The notes under the pieces: generated by a model | What the model saw: only the letters and a program-made list of their open reading frames with translations | What the model was told of the DNA's origin: nothing | Database searches by the model: none | DNA from: Cunninghamia lanceolata | Lineage: Eukaryota > Streptophyta > Pinopsida > Cupressales > Cupressaceae | NCBI GenBank assembly: GCA_027924645.1 | Contig: BSBN01000334.1 | Location: forward strand, 7,124,501 to 7,188,500 | Length of the DNA: 64,000 nucleotides | Direction: 5' to 3' | Translations under genes and position numbers: made by a program | In this document: one piece after another, positions 36,099 through 48,800 of the stretch | How positions within the stretch are numbered: the stretch's first letter is position 1 | How the letters are laid out: each line of letters opens with the position of its first letter

Positions 36099-39000
36099 AT
36101 GACAACAAATGTTAACAGTACACAACTACAAATTCCTAAATTTAATGCAAAAAATTATGATTTTTGGAGTTTTTAGATGAAGATTTTGTTCAAGTCACAA
36201 GAGCTATGGGATCTTATGCAGAATGGGTATTCAGAACTAGCAGATGTAGTAGCATTAGAAGCCCTCACACAAAATGAAAGGGATTTACTACAGGATAATC
36301 AGAAAAAAGATTAGAAAGCATTATTATTCATAGTGCAGGGTCTTGATGAAACTCTCCTTCCAAGAGTTATAACCACTTCGAAGGCCAAAGAAGCATGGGA
36401 TCTCCTTGCACAATCATTTCAAGGTACATAAAAAGTAAGAACAGTTTGCCTTCAAATGCTTAGAAAAGATTTTGAAATTTTACAAATGTCAGATTAAGAA
36501 TGTTTAGGAGATTTCTTTACTCATACAATGGGTATAGTTAATCAGATGAAATCAAATAGTGAGGTTGTGACTAATCAAAAAATTGCTGATAATTTTTTAA
36601 GAAATTTTCCTGAAAAATATGATCCTACAGTTACAGCTATTGAAGAATCAAAAGATCTAACATCTTTATCTGTAGATGAGCTTATGGGTTCATTGTACAC
36701 ACATGAGCATAGAATAAATAAATCAACAAAGGAGCCACTTGAGAAAGATTTAAAGAGCAAGGTATCCTTGAAAGAAAAAGAAACAGCACCAGAATCATCT
36801 TCAGCACAAAGAGGAAGAGGTAGAAATTCAAGAGGAAGAGGAGGACGTTTTCAACAAAGACACAGAGGTCAAAGAGGCAATAGAAGTGATGAAGAAAATT
36901 GTGGTTACACTCAAGCAAGAGGTAGGGACCGAGCAAATTTTTAGCAAAGAGGTAGAGGTTTTCAGAGGTATGATAAATCATCTATTCAATGTTATTACTA
37001 TCAAAAGTATGGACATTTTGCAGCTGAATGTAGGAAAAAGATTGCAGATGAAAGTAAACAAGAAGCCCAATATGCAAATCAAGGTGAAGGGCAGGAAGGA
37101 TATGTCTTGCTAACATGCAGCACAAAGGAGGAAGTAAATGATGGCAAATGGTATGTTGACAGTGGGTGTAGTAATCATATGACATGACACAAAGAGATAT
37201 TTCAGAATTTGGATGAGTCCATCAAATCTGAAGTCAAGATGGGAAATAATACAATTGTACTGGTCATGGGGAAAGGGACGATATTAATCACAACAAGACA
37301 AGGTGAGAAAAAATATATTGGTGAGGTATTTTATGTACTAGGCTTAAAGCATAACTTGTTAAGTGTAGGTCAACTTGTGCAAAAAGGCCAAACTGTCAAA
37401 TTTGAAAATGGTTCATGCATTATTGTTAGTGGTAAAAACAAGATGATAACCAAAATACTCATGACTGCTAATAAGATGTTTTCTCTTAGTATCAGAAACA
37501 ATATGCATTTAAATTTTAGTGCTCTTGTAAAAGACACACAGTGGTTATGGCATCTTAGGTTTGGTCATTTGAATTTTGGTGGACTAAATCTTTTGCATAA
37601 AAAGAACATGGTAACAGGTTTACCATTTAACCAAAGACCAGATGAAGAATGTGAAGGTTGTATTGTTGGAAAGCACCATAGAGAACCTTTTCTAGTAAGG
37701 GATTCTTGGAGAGCTTCAGAGCCATTAGAGCTCGTTTACTTAGATCTATGTGGACCAATTGAGGTTCCTTCATTATCTGGTATGAGATATTTTTTGACAT
37801 TTATTGATGACTATAGTAGGAAACTTTGGGTGTTTCCTTTGAAAATAAATCTGATACTTTTAAGAAATTCAAATAATTTAAAGAATTAGTTTAGAAGCAA
37901 CGTGGTTATTTTCTCAAAATTTGAAGGACTGATAGGGGTGGAGAGTATATTTAACATGATTTTCATAATTATTGTATTGAAAAGGGCATAAAAAGGTAGC
38001 TAACAACAAGGTATACACCTCAACAAAATGGTGTAGCTGAGAGAAAAATAGAACAATTTTAGATATGGTAAGGAGTATGCTTAATGTTAAGAATTTACCT
38101 AAAGTTTTTTGGGCAGAAGTAGTTTGTTGTGCAGGTTATATTTTGAATAGATGTCCTACGAACTCAGTTTGGGGCATGACACTAGAAGAAGCATGTGGAG
38201 GATACAAACCCCGGGTAGATTATTTAAAAATGTTTGGTTGTATTCCTTATTCTCGTGTTCCAGATGCACTTAGAAAGAAATTGGATGATAAGGCAGAAAA
38301 ATGTATCTTTGTTGGATACAATGAAGAATCCAAGGCATACAGGTTGTACAATCTAGAGACAAAGTTGGTGATAAGTAGAGATGCAAAGTTTCTTGAAGAT
38401 CAGGAGTGGTGTTGGAAATTGGAAGAGAAATATCAACAAGTTAACATTGAAGATGAAGCTGTAAATCAACAACAAAATTTAGTTGTTAACATAGGAGCCA
38501 GGGCCTATAGTTGTAGTATTCAACAATATGCATTAAGAAGAAGCTCTTCTTCATTAGAAGGCAGTCTTTCTCCACCAAGTCATAGACATGTTTCATCAAG
38601 TAGTTCTTCATCATCCACCTCGAAATCTCCAAAAACGTGGCAGAAATCAAGGAAATTGTTTGACATATATCAAGAAACAACAAAGGTAAATGAAGATATT
38701 TGTCATTTTACATTTTTTGTTGATTGTGATTCTGTTACATTTGAAGAAGCAACAAATGATGATAAATGGATTAAAGCTATGAATGAAGAAATTGCAGCCA
38801 TAGAAAAGAATCAAACTTGGGAAATTGCAGATCTCCCTGAGTATAAGAAGCCAATTGGAGTAAAGTGGGTGTATAAAACAAAGTACAATGAGCAAGGTAA
38901 AGTGAATAAATACAAGGCTAGGTTGGTAGTGAAGGGCTACAAACAAAAATCAGGTATTGATTATAATAAAATTTTTGCACCTATTGCTAGAATAGATACT

Positions 39001-40252
39001 ATTCACATGATTTTAGCTCTTTCAGCACAAAAGCGTTGGAAAGTCTCTCATATGGATGTAAAATTAGCATTCTTAAATTGTGTATTGGAAGAAGAAATTT
39101 ACATTGAGCAACCACTTGGTTTTGAGATTAAAGGTCAAAGAGGTAAGGTGCTCAAACTAAAGAAAGCTTTGTATGGTTTAAAGCAAGCATCTAGAGTTTG
39201 GTATGAAATGATTGAATCATATTTTTAAAAAAATAGTTTTGAAAAATGCCCTTATGAGCCCACCTTATTCACAAAACAAAATCAACAAGGAGATGTTATG
39301 ATAGTATGCATTTATGTTGATGATTTGCTTTATACTAGGAATAATCAAAACATGCTTAGAGAATTTTCAGTGGCAATGAAGAGTGAATTTGAGATGACTG
39401 ATCTTGGTTTGTTGCACTATTATCTTGGTCTTAAAGTAACACAAAATAGTGGTGAGATTTTCATTTCACAAGAAAAATATGCAAATGATATTTTGAAAAG
39501 GTTCAAAATGGAAAATAGCAAACCAACAATTACGCCTATTCCCATGGGTGTAAAGTTGAGTAAAAATGATGAAAGCAAAAAGGTAGATTCTACTTTGTAT
39601 AAAAGTTTGGTTGGAAGTTTAATGTACTTAACTGCAACAAGACCAAATATCATGTATGCAGTAAGCTTGATAAGAAGGTAAAAGAATACTAAGGTATGTG
39701 AAAGGGACTGCAAATCATGGATTTTTTTATGAAAAGAAGGGTGTTTTGAGGTTAACTAGTTATACAGATAGTGATTGGGCTGGAAATCAAGATGATAGGA
39801 AAAGTACTTTTGGATATGCTTTTAATCTTGGGTCAGGTGTAATTTCATGGTCTTCAAAGAAACAACCCATTGTTGCATTGTCCTCAGCAGAAACATAATA
39901 TGTGGCAGCCACTTCAGCAGGTTGTCAAGCAGTTTGGTTACGAAGGATGCTTGAAGCATTGATGCTGCCCCAAATGGAAGAAACAATTATATTTTGTGAT
40001 AATCAATCAGCCATTGTACTTTCTAAAAATCCAGTCTTTCATGGATGAAACAAGCACATAGACATCAAATTTTATTTCATCAGAGAGCTGGTTAAAAATA
40101 GTGAAATCAAACTTTTTTATTGCAGTTCCAAAGATCAGGTTGCTGACATTTTGACAAAACCTTTGAAAGAAGAAGATTTCAATGGACTGAAGAATCTTTT
40201 AGGGATGAGAAGCTGTCCCACAAATCAGATTTTAGGGAGGAAGTTAAAATAA
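36099..40252 (+). pseudogene. Copia element 2 Gag-Pol polyprotein, degenerate
   Basis: Starts at the ATG at 36099 and ends at the TAA at 40250, just inside the 3' LTR. Gag, protease and the integrase start share one frame to 37889 with several stops; short frameshifts follow near 37865 and 38045, and a deletion of roughly 20 codons plus a shift lies near 39680. Motifs: a zinc knuckle in which the second Cys is Tyr (CYYYQKYGHFAAEC); protease WYVDSGCSNHMT; GAG-pre-integrase LRFGHLNFGGL and CEGCIVGKHH; integrase DLCGP and YTPQQNGVAERK; RT LVVKGYKQKSGIDY, MDVKLAFLNC, YVDDLLY; RNase H TDSDWAGNQDDRKS and CDNQSAIVLSKNP. Wording is close to the Tnt1/Tork group, though the lineage is not certain. Non-functional. 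Confidence 0.9.
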
Positions 40253-40535
40253 GAAAAATCAGACTTGTCTTTGTCTGTTGGGAATGTTTCCCAAACATTT
40301 TTTGCATTTCTTTCTTTGTTTGGGAAAGTTTCCCATCTTAGTTTTTAGTTTACTTTTTCAGTAGTTGTTTTCTGTATATATTTCAGTTTTCTCTCAATAA
40401 AGTTTGATGAAGACATTTTGCAGCAAACATATCATTTATCTTCTCTGTCTCTGTCTCTCTGTTTTAAGTTATATTTTTTTTCTAGTTTATTTGCTGTGTA
40501 TTGGCATTTGTTTTTTAGTTTAATCTTTTCTAACA
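40242..40535 (+). repeat. 3' LTR of copia element 2
   Basis: 294 bp direct repeat of 35780-36074, followed by GTGCA, the second half of the imperfect target duplication. Confidence 0.95.
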
Positions 40536-41593
40536 GTGCAATAGAGAAGCACCTCACTGAATCTATTCTGCAAAAGATGAAGAATTATGCTTCGCTTCTA
40601 TTTCGTAAGTCACCATTATCTGAGGCCTCAGTTTCTTGATAACACTTAAAAGATTGTCCAGAAGGACCGGGTCGTATAAGAAACTTCTCAGAATAATTGG
40701 AGCGTACACTGCCAGTGCCTCAACAGATTTAACAGTGAACAAATCTTCCTTAATATCCTCTTTGTTTAGGATCTCCACAATGCTGTACGAGAACGGAATG
40801 GCCAATGATTTAGCGAGCTCATGAAGTCTATTTCCGCTTTTTCTAAGCCCTTCGCCATTCATACCAACTGCTGTAATCTTGAGAAGCTCAAGAGCAGGCA
40901 GAGAAGAAGAAACAGCTCTGTGCGCAAGATACTCCATTAATACTGTCCATTGCGACCCAATTCTCATCCCGAGATCAATTACATGAATTTTTCTTGCATC
41001 CCCCACGGTGTCTATGATTGCCTGCACAGACGTGAACTGCAGCACTTTGCAATAGGGTAGCACTTTGTTTTGGTAAGCAACGAGACTACAAAATTCTTTT
41101 TTGTCAAACTCACTGTCAATATTGAAGGCAAAATCTGGGACTGGTTTAGCTACGTTGCCTAACATGCCCAGAGTCTGGAGTTGGATTCTATCCTGTAGGG
41201 CGCTGGAGATATAATAGGCAAACCTCTGTGTGGGAGGCCCCATCTGACAAGACAAATTCTTGCATTTGCTCACCAGCTGAGCAGCGTGATCATATTTCCC
41301 GTTGCCTATCATTCTTCCAGAGGCTAACAGAAGTTGAACCAATTCCAACCCCTCATTAACTCCTTCGAAATTCAGGATTTGCTCAGACGATAAGATATCC
41401 TTATTTGCTAGAATCTGGGAATTCTCTGCTTCAGAAAGTTCCTTCAACTGCCCGGACATCATATAATTATTTATCAGCTCCCCCTTCAATGGAAATATTT
41501 GAAATAAATTATGGCAGTGAGCTCCTCTCCGAAGGGAATCATTTCATGGTCTGGCAGTGCAAAAGTGTCGTCCATGGCCATCGCCAGTTCCAT
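40536..41593 (-). pseudogene. GRAS transcription factor, N-terminal part
   Basis: A likely original start is the ATG at 41593 (MELAMAMDDTFALPDHEM). A frameshift about 35 codons later leads into the main frame (41489 to 40563, 308 residues). Within that frame are the leucine-rich LHRI region (residues about 41-108, EGLELVQLLLASGRM to AYYISSALQDRI), the VHIID motif as IHVIDLG (168-174), LHRII (about 205-245) and the PFYRE-like region to EAKHNSSSFAE. One base too many near 40570 ends the frame, and the reading then continues RFSEVLLYCT up to the copia target duplication at 40536-40540. Combined with 35432-35779, the gene would give about 460 residues, a normal size for a short-N-terminus GRAS protein, with no sign of an intron. 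It is broken by the transposon, two frameshifts and two stops. The subfamily is undetermined. Confidence 0.9.
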
Positions 41594-42000
41594 TGTTAGA
41601 TACACCCTACTTCTCTTTCTTTGCTGCAAATTGCTTTCAATATTTACTCCAGGCATTGGAAGAGTACTTTAGAAAGACATAATTAAGTAGTGAGGGCGGA
41701 AAAGACTAGATTTCACATCTACTCGAGAGAAACAAAATAATGTCCTCATCTTTTGCTACAAAGTTACTATCGCCATCACATCAGATACAACGAGATACAT
41801 ACAATTCGGCACAGATCGGCAGAACTGATTTGGACGGCATATCTAGCTGGCATAGTTTAGGGGATTTATTTGAAGGGGTCTAAATTTGTTCAGTTTATGC
41901 TCAATCCATCATTTTTTCTACTTAATCAAAGGTCTAAATTTTATTTTCATTGCAATAGGAGACATTGCTAAGTGGCAAGCTGATTATAATGTGTTAGTAT
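41594..42000. other. Upstream flank of the GRAS gene
   Basis: Presumed promoter and 5' UTR by position only. I see no convincing TATA box or known element. Confidence 0.4.
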
Positions 42001-45000
42001 TTATGTGATAACAGTATTAGAATGTCCTTATCACACATTTGTAGCCATTTTAGTCTCTTTTGCTTTTGTGTGTGTTCTATCATGTTTCTATCCCTTTTCC
42101 CTAGTTTATGATGTCTCCTAGCCATGTCATTGCCCTTTTATCATGTTGTCTTACCTTTCATTATGTCTCCTAAGTGGTGTTATACAATTAGTTATTAGCC
42201 CAACCACATGTTCTAGTCTTCAATTTTACGTTTGCTAAGTTGTTGACACTTTTCACCCTTGTTTCAACATTAGTAAGTTATCCTTAGGTAGGTTTCTCAT
42301 GTAAACCACACCCATTCCCTTTCTAAAACATGTCTAGATGAGAAAATTTGCCACAAAAATAATCAATTTTAGCTGCACACCTTCAAGATTAACATTCCAT
42401 TAAAAATCTGGCCCCAACCTTATTAGAGGTCGCCACCAGCACTTTGACTCCCACCAAGTTTTCAATCTCTTGAGAAACCCTTTAGATTGAATATCATTTA
42501 ATACCATACCTATCCATAATCAATAGACATCTCTCCAAATTCTATCACAAAAACTATAAATAGGTCCAACCTTTGCCTCATTTAACTTAGAAAAAGTAAT
42601 TTTGGGCATAGACCATCAAGGATTTCTATTTTTAGGATGAGAAAGATCGTTGAAAAGTAGTTTATATACTTAGTGAGTGAGTTAGCCTCACAATAAAATC
42701 ATCAAAATATTATTATCACGCTCATGTAAATCACCCAGTCAAGTTCCTTCCAAGTAGGTCCTAAATTTTCATGTTTTCAAGCAAGGTATGAATTTATTTG
42801 ATGGGTTATATATGCAAATACATATATTTTTCTAAGGTATTGTAGGTGTCTCTTCTCCATACATCTCACCACACTTCCAAGTGATCGTCCTTCCATTTAC
42901 ATTCTATTTGATGCCATTTTTCTTCCCAATCCTTCACCATAAGTTAGTTTGCATCCACCCAAGAGTAGTTTTCCCGAAATTAAATATTTTATTCAAAACC
43001 CTTATAACAACCACTTGTTCTTTAGAATATCAATCCATAATAATTACTTTTCCATCTAGACATGTTTCCTATCACCCCAATGTTGTTGTGTGTCCATTTT
43101 ATCACCTTCCCAAAGATCCTAGGCAAATACAAATCCAAATTCTATTAGAGGTCCTAGAAAATATTGATTCCACACCACATACCAGTCCTCTTCCAACCTC
43201 CAAAACTATTTTTAACTAAGCTTACTTTCATTATCCAAACCATTTCTCACACCTCATCTTGCTTGTATGGTTTCCAAAAACCTTAGATCTAGGTTTTGAA
43301 GGATTCATGGTGTAAATGTATTTTCAAATTAGTTTATTTTCCTATTTTGATTTATCATCATGTATTTCATCTTTTCTATCATGTGGCTCCATGTTTCAAC
43401 ATCCACAAGGGTGTTATATAATGTAAACTCCCCTTCTAACCCTTATTTTTGTAGGGTCCTCCATTGAAGACATTCAAGTTGCATGTTTATTATAAAGACA
43501 ATCATAGGTTATAAGAAAAGTAGACTTTTCAGCATCATTGATCCAATTACCACTTTCCATAACATTAAAGATCACAATCTCAACTTTCCTAAGGAGCTAA
43601 CCATCATAGGAGGGCTTAGCCTTCCTACTGGCTATCCACTTTTGGACTTGGCCTTCTTGTTTTCCATCCACCTTTTGACCTAGCCTTCCTAATAGTCATC
43701 TAGCTTTAGACCTAGCTACCATGTCTCTAAAATAGATTAAAATTAGCTCAAAATTTATTCAAATCAGCTTTGAAGGTCCTTTAGATCATTCCAAGCTTAT
43801 CCATGATTAGAAAATACCAATATATCAAGTATACATATGTCATTTTATCAATTTGAAATTTCAAAATGTAGTACTTTAGTTTTGTCGTCCATTTGTAGGA
43901 ATAACTTGTAGTTTGAGAATTAAGACCTTGGTATACACTTTTCACATTGTCTATAGTCAACCCTCCTAATCACGAGTCCTCATTCATCTATTCATTAGGT
44001 GAACTCATTCCATGTTTCTCATGTTCATATTTTATTCAACTCATTTATTGGCTAGTTACAAGTTTGTTGTTGATTAGAGGCTCTCTAATTTTTTATTGAT
44101 AAATTTAAACCAATAAGAGGGTGCATTATATAGAGCCTAATAGACCTAGAAAGATACAAATATCCATCACTCTTCAGTTAGTGGTTATAAAAGGTAGTGG
44201 ACTTAGCCTTCCTATAGGCTATCCATCTTTGGATCTAGCTACCAATTTTGCAATTTTAGCCTAGATTTAACATGCAAATCCTTAATGTAGTTACTATTAC
44301 TTTTCATAAGTGGCCCAAGTCAAGAAAGTTGCATCTTAACCTTTTTACTTATATCTTTTCATAGCACAAAAAAACATTTACATGTTTCTAGTACGTCACA
44401 TTATCTAGCTTTAGTTATCATTCAATTGGATTATCAACTGTAGTTCACTAGAGGTGTACAATTGAGATTTGGCAAGTTGGAGCCAACCCTAGGAATCCTT
44501 ATATGGTATTAGTTTGCATACTCATACATACATGTTGTTTTTACATAATCTAAATTTATATTTAGTTTAGAGCATCTTGCATATACTGCAATAGATTAAA
44601 CTAAACTTGCACTATACACCATGCCTTTTAAGAGAGACAAATGTTCTTCCTACTTGTTAGGAGATGCTCATATTTCATCTCTCACATTTTGGTGAACCTA
44701 TCATGTCCTACTAGTTGAGCATTTTGGTCAAAATCTTAAGATACAACTCCTTGTTGTGTTTCATTAGGTCCTCCCTAGCCTACTATTAGCAGCACACTTT
44801 CATTTGCCGTCCATCTCCCTATTTCAATTTCATTACTCTTGACCTTATTAACCATATTCACCATCCTTTCCTTGATCCTCATATTCTAAAGATTTCCTTT
44901 ATCCATGGCTATCTATACCAAGTTCAACAATCCTCAATTTTTCTACAACTCCTCCACCAAAACCCAAGCCCTTACCCTTATCATTACCATTTTGAATAGA

Positions 45001-46370
45001 ATCATTCCTTGAAATCATCATTTGATTGTGTCACTCCTTCCATCATTCACCATCCTTATTTCCCTACATTTATCCAACAATGCCCTAATGCCCTAGCCTT
45101 AATTCCACCTGCACCCATAATGGAAGATTTATTACTCCCACTAACAGAACTTTTGATAACCATTTTATTGACCCACTCATATATAATTCAAGCATATCCC
45201 ATCCTCAAGATAATGATGAACTTCTATAACTCTCCTTACAAGGATCCTTACATCTCATCTCTCTTAGATCACCACCTAGTGCAAGATCATCAGCGGTGAA
45301 ATAGTGGCAATGTAAGAAAAAGTCATGTGAAAGTGTTAGGTAAAATTGTGAAACACATTTTTATCCTCGGAATTTGGCTTGGTAAGTGAAAAAAATGGAT
45401 ATTCGCTTTTCCAAAATGGATAATCTATTTTGGTAAAACAAATATCCATTTCAAAGATTCTTTTTCTTTTTTAAATTTGACTGGGAATAAATGGATGTCC
45501 ATTTCTTAAAATTGGATATCCATCTCTTGAAAATAAATATATGTTTTATAGAAACATATATCTGTTTTGGTTTTAAAATTTGCCCCTCAAAATTGCATGG
45601 GAGTTAGGCATGGGATTCAAAACCTGCTTTTTCCACATGAATGAAGAGTTGAGATGTTTTCAAAGACTTTCCTTAACTTCACCCTTGATGCTGATGCACC
45701 TATTTTAATCCAAATTAGATAAAATGAAAAGGGTATATTCAGAAAACTATCAAGATTCTAAAAATATAGTCTATGTCTTATTAAAATTTTAATAGGTAAT
45801 TATTACTAATTTTCTACCTGTACACTATGTCTGAATTCTTGATAGACTGTGACTAATTGAAAAAATCCATAACTTTCAAACCATTTCACCCTTTTGAAAT
45901 TTGAAAGATGCATCACACTCTACACTTCACTAGCTATTGGTCTAAAAAATTGAATTTCATTTTTTTGACAAAGTTAGGTTGGATAGAAAATTACATTTTA
46001 ATATTTTTAAAAAGTTGTAAAACATTCATAACTAATTATTTCCTTTAAAAAATCACAAAAATATGCACCACAACTAGGCATGTCTCCTTCACTTATATCT
46101 AAAGGCTTAAAAAATATTTTTTTTCTCATATTTAGGTCAACCAGAATGACACTTCTTATTTTTTTCAAAAATTTTAGTACTACATTATTGAAATATCCAA
46201 TTTTCACCAAATAAAATTATTTTTTTAAAGAAAATAGTAGATTGTAAATTGCATTCAATTTTCTATAACCTTGATTTCTACATATTTTTCAAATTATGTA
46301 GATAACCAATTCAAATTTTTCATGTGAAGTTGACTAAGTCTATTTTCTGACATTTTCATTGCCACTTCGA
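42001..46370 (+). other. Decayed intergenic DNA, possibly leader of a dead gypsy element
   Basis: AT-rich with a pyrimidine-rich plus strand. Imperfect repeats of 'cttagccttcctataggcta' plus 'tccatctttgga' and 'ctagctacc' occur at 43615-43730 and 44190-44250. Proline-rich translations near 44880-45300 resemble the N-terminal spacer of gypsy Gag proteins but are full of stops. A cluster of 'atggatatccat'-type words lies at 45390-45570. No LTR ends could be fixed. Confidence 0.3.
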
Positions 46371-46379
46371 GGTATTGTT

Positions 46380-47300
46380 TGACCCATGATGATCTCACAC
46401 TCACCCAGAGTCAACTTGTTCCTCTGTCCAACCAAGCTCTTACCTTTATTTTATTCATCCACAATAGTTTCATGAGTCTCCCCATGCTTTATTACACCTA
46501 GTAGCATGCCAAATCCCCTTACCTCTCCGCATTACCCTATCTCATAATACACCACCCATTTCCCCACACATGCCTCACAACTCCAACCTCCACCCCAAGT
46601 CAATATCTCTTTACCCATACCTCCCTCACCATATGATCCACTTGACCCAAACATTGTCACCACATATACCACCAATCCTCCTATTATTCCACTATCATTT
46701 GATATTTATCCCACCCAACTCACAAATTGGACTTACATTTGTGAAAATTTGAAAGAGTTAGAAATATATTTGGAGGATCTTATACTTCCACTTCATCAGC
46801 CATTAGATGGATTCAATCACCCCTAGCCATGGACATAATTTCCAATCCATCTCCTCCTAACATGGCATCAATAAAGATGGAAAGATACAATAGCCATGGG
46901 GACTCAATTTGTTGCATTAAACTTTTTTATACCCTAGCAACTACCATACCAACCTCCAATGCTACCTTAACCAAACATTTCCCCACCACATTGATAGTTG
47001 ATGCCTTAGATTGGTTGTACACATACATCTAGATCTATCTATTCCTTTTTTGATATTGTCAATAGCTTCACTTGTCACTCTCAATTTATCATAAAACCAA
47101 AAGTCTTATTGTTTCAACTATCACATTACAAACAACAAATTATTGAAAGAGTCCATGAATTTACAATGTAATTCTTCTCTTTACTTATTAATATAAACTT
47201 CAAACCTATAGATAAAGTGTTGCAACTTCTCTAATTTGAAAGTTTATTTACCCACATCCAAGATAAGCTAATTTCAAAAAACTCATTAATTATCCAAGCG
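46380..47300 (+). pseudogene. Gypsy Gag-like remnant
   Basis: The clearest piece is 46829-47032: KMERYNSHGD, IKLFYTLATTI, LTKHFPTTLIVDALDWLYTYI. Further frames continue with FDIVNSF, LFQLSHYKQQIIERVHEFT and KPIDKVLQLL. This is the pattern of the Retrotrans_gag domain (a K-x-x-x-Y-x-G-x-x-D start, then A-L-x-W-x-Y, then an 'I-x-x-F' helix). Proline- and histidine-rich sequence precedes it, as in Athila/Tat-type Gag. It has several stops and shifts, and no protease or RT follows. The assignment to Ty3/gypsy rests on pattern only. Confidence 0.45.
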
Positions 47301-47524
47301 AGCTTTACAATCCACTAAAATTGATCCTATACTTGTTAAATATCAACAAAAATTCCCATCCTATGAGAGAATAAGATGAAACACATTTACTTTCTCCAAC
47401 AAAATCATTAACTATCCAAACGAGCTTTACAAGCCGCTGAAATTGATCCTATACTTGTTAAATATCAACAAAAATTCCCATCCTATGAGAGAATAAGATG
47501 AAACACATTTACTTCCTCCAACAA
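47283..47524. repeat. Two-copy tandem duplication, period 122 bp
   Basis: 'tcattaattatccaagcgag' (47283) and 'tcattaactatccaaacgag' (47405) start two copies that agree almost completely through 'gaaacacatttactt.ctccaac'. They lie just past the Gag-like remnant. Confidence 0.9.
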
Positions 47525-47892
47525 TCTCCCGCAACACTTATTACCTTTTTCTTATAGGGAGAGGATTGATTTAGTTTCTATGAGCAAAACATAGACTAAA
47601 CTAAATCATAGCACATTCACCTCATCTTGTGCTTACCACTGCAAACTTGGCCATTCCACAAATCAATGTTGCACATCATTCAAATAAATTTAATATCTTG
47701 TCAATAATGGGCCCCTTAAAGTATAACTTACCACAAAATATCATAAACGAATCTACTTCCCCGATAAACCACCATAACTAAACACTTAAGCAAATATTTC
47801 AATTTCTACACATAAAAATATTCTATAATAAACAAAGTGGAATGATAATGTATAAGATTCCGTGAACGTTTAGCGAGGAAATGTCCAAGGTT

Positions 47893-48039
47893 TTAAAATA
47901 GCAAAGTTGTTTTCCAGCCGTCCCCCCGTGATTGAGCTTGTTGTCCGTAGTAAGAGATGCAAATGTAATGTGTCTTGTTTTTATTGCATGACTCACTTCT
48001 AGCTTTCCCCGCCTCGTCTCTTTCATTTGTTCTTTTCAT
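47893..48039 (-). pseudogene. First codons of an unidentified gene (left inverted arm)
   Basis: The ATG at 48039 on the minus strand opens a 48-codon frame beginning MKRTNERDEAGKARSES, with a TATA-like CTATATAAG 12 bases upstream. The inverted partner at 49794 keeps the same start (MQITNERDEAGKARIESC) with synonymous third-base changes (GAG/GAA, TGC/TGT), which supports a coding past. The frame stops at 47893, so either an intron follows or the rest is lost. An overlapping 67-codon frame from 48026 is not conserved in the partner. Product unknown. Confidence 0.45.
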
Positions 48040-48245
48040 CCTAAGCTCGAGTTCTTATATAGTAGCGGAATGAAATCGACGGTGTAGAAATCTATTATAA
48101 ACGTCGTTGATTCACTGTCGAACAGATTTCAGTTGGTGACGTCAAATCGCGACAGATTCCACGTAGAGTACTGCTACGATTGAAGGGGACGCTTGCAATT
48201 TTGTTAGAGTCGTTGATCGACCATCGGAGGTGTCAGATTTTGTCA
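47950..48245 (-). repeat. Left arm of a 300-bp inverted duplication (promoter plus gene start)
   Basis: Its reverse complement aligns with 49590-49881 over about 295 bases at perhaps 75-80%. This arm keeps many CpG dinucleotides (cgacggtg, acgtcgttg, gacgtcaaatcgcgac) where the other has TpG or CpA. In gene orientation it carries TGACGTCA- and ACGTGG-type cores upstream of the TATA-like box. Confidence 0.75.
48051..48062 (-). promoter_or_regulatory. TATA-like box of the left arm
   Basis: Minus strand CTATATAAGAAC, 12-23 bases upstream of the ATG at 48039. The spacing is short for a TATA box to a translated ATG, so the true start codon may be another one. Confidence 0.4.
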
Positions 48246-48316
48246 TCTGAGTTAATAATTATTCTTAAACCCTATTAAAATCTTTTCTCCATGGTTTTAA
48301 TGATTTTCACACTCTA

Positions 48317-48454
48317 CTTAAATATCATCCATTTCAATGGTCAAACAATCAATAACAATTTTACACCTCATTTACAATAAAAAATGTCAAATATTTGTCT
48401 TATTTTTATTGGCCAAAAATTGACCTTTGACTGTTGAAGCGGATGATATTTAAG
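48317..48454. mobile_element. Possible 138-bp MITE-like element
   Basis: Terminal inverted repeats of 29 bp (48317-48345 and 48426-48454; cttaaatatcatcc...gtcaaa) differ at four sites, all transitions. No clear target duplication is visible, so it may simply be a hairpin-forming sequence. Confidence 0.4.
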
Positions 48455-48564
48455 AACAACCATTATTTCATGAAACTTTTGTTATAATTCCAAGGTTGTG
48501 GACTTGCTATCCTTAAACATGTCTATTTGATGGCACTTTTGTTATAATTCATTGCAGACTTATT

Positions 48565-48800
48565 ATCCTAGTTGTCCGTGTTGGAACAGCTTACCCAGCT
48601 AGTGCGTTGTAAAACGATTTGCTGGTTGAAATCCCATCGACAGAGATGCTTTTGACAAATCAGTCGACAATCAAGGTCATTAAACAGGTCAACAATATTG
48701 CAGTGAAGAGGTGGACAGTAAAAGTCGATAGCATACAGAGTCGAAAAATCCGTAAACAGTCGGCATGACAATGTGCCAGTTGTTTATTGTGGGCAGTCCC
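48565..48800 (+). repeat. Dispersed repeat, copy 2 (partner at 3011-3255)
   Basis: See the partner for shared blocks. It is followed by 'tccctatttaactg', a weak TATA-like word. It lies between the two arms of the inverted duplication. Confidence 0.35.

Larger units (their letters stand above)
35780..40535 (+). mobile_element. Ty1/copia LTR retrotransposon 2, inserted in the GRAS gene
   Basis: 4756 bp with short LTRs (35780-36074 and 40242-40535; TGTTAAAAT...TCTAACA, the first base of the right one mutated to A). The target duplication is ATGCA / GTGCA, imperfect at one base. It carries a primer site TGGTATTAGAGCC at 36077 and a purine tract 'tttagggagga' before the right LTR. Domain order is Gag, protease, integrase, RT, RNase H. 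LTRs differ at about 4% of sites by eye. It sits opposite in orientation to the GRAS gene and separates its codons cleanly. Confidence 0.95.

Noticed and set aside
47283..47524. CRISPR-like or satellite repeat
   Set aside because: Only two copies, no spacers, plant context; a simple tandem duplication.
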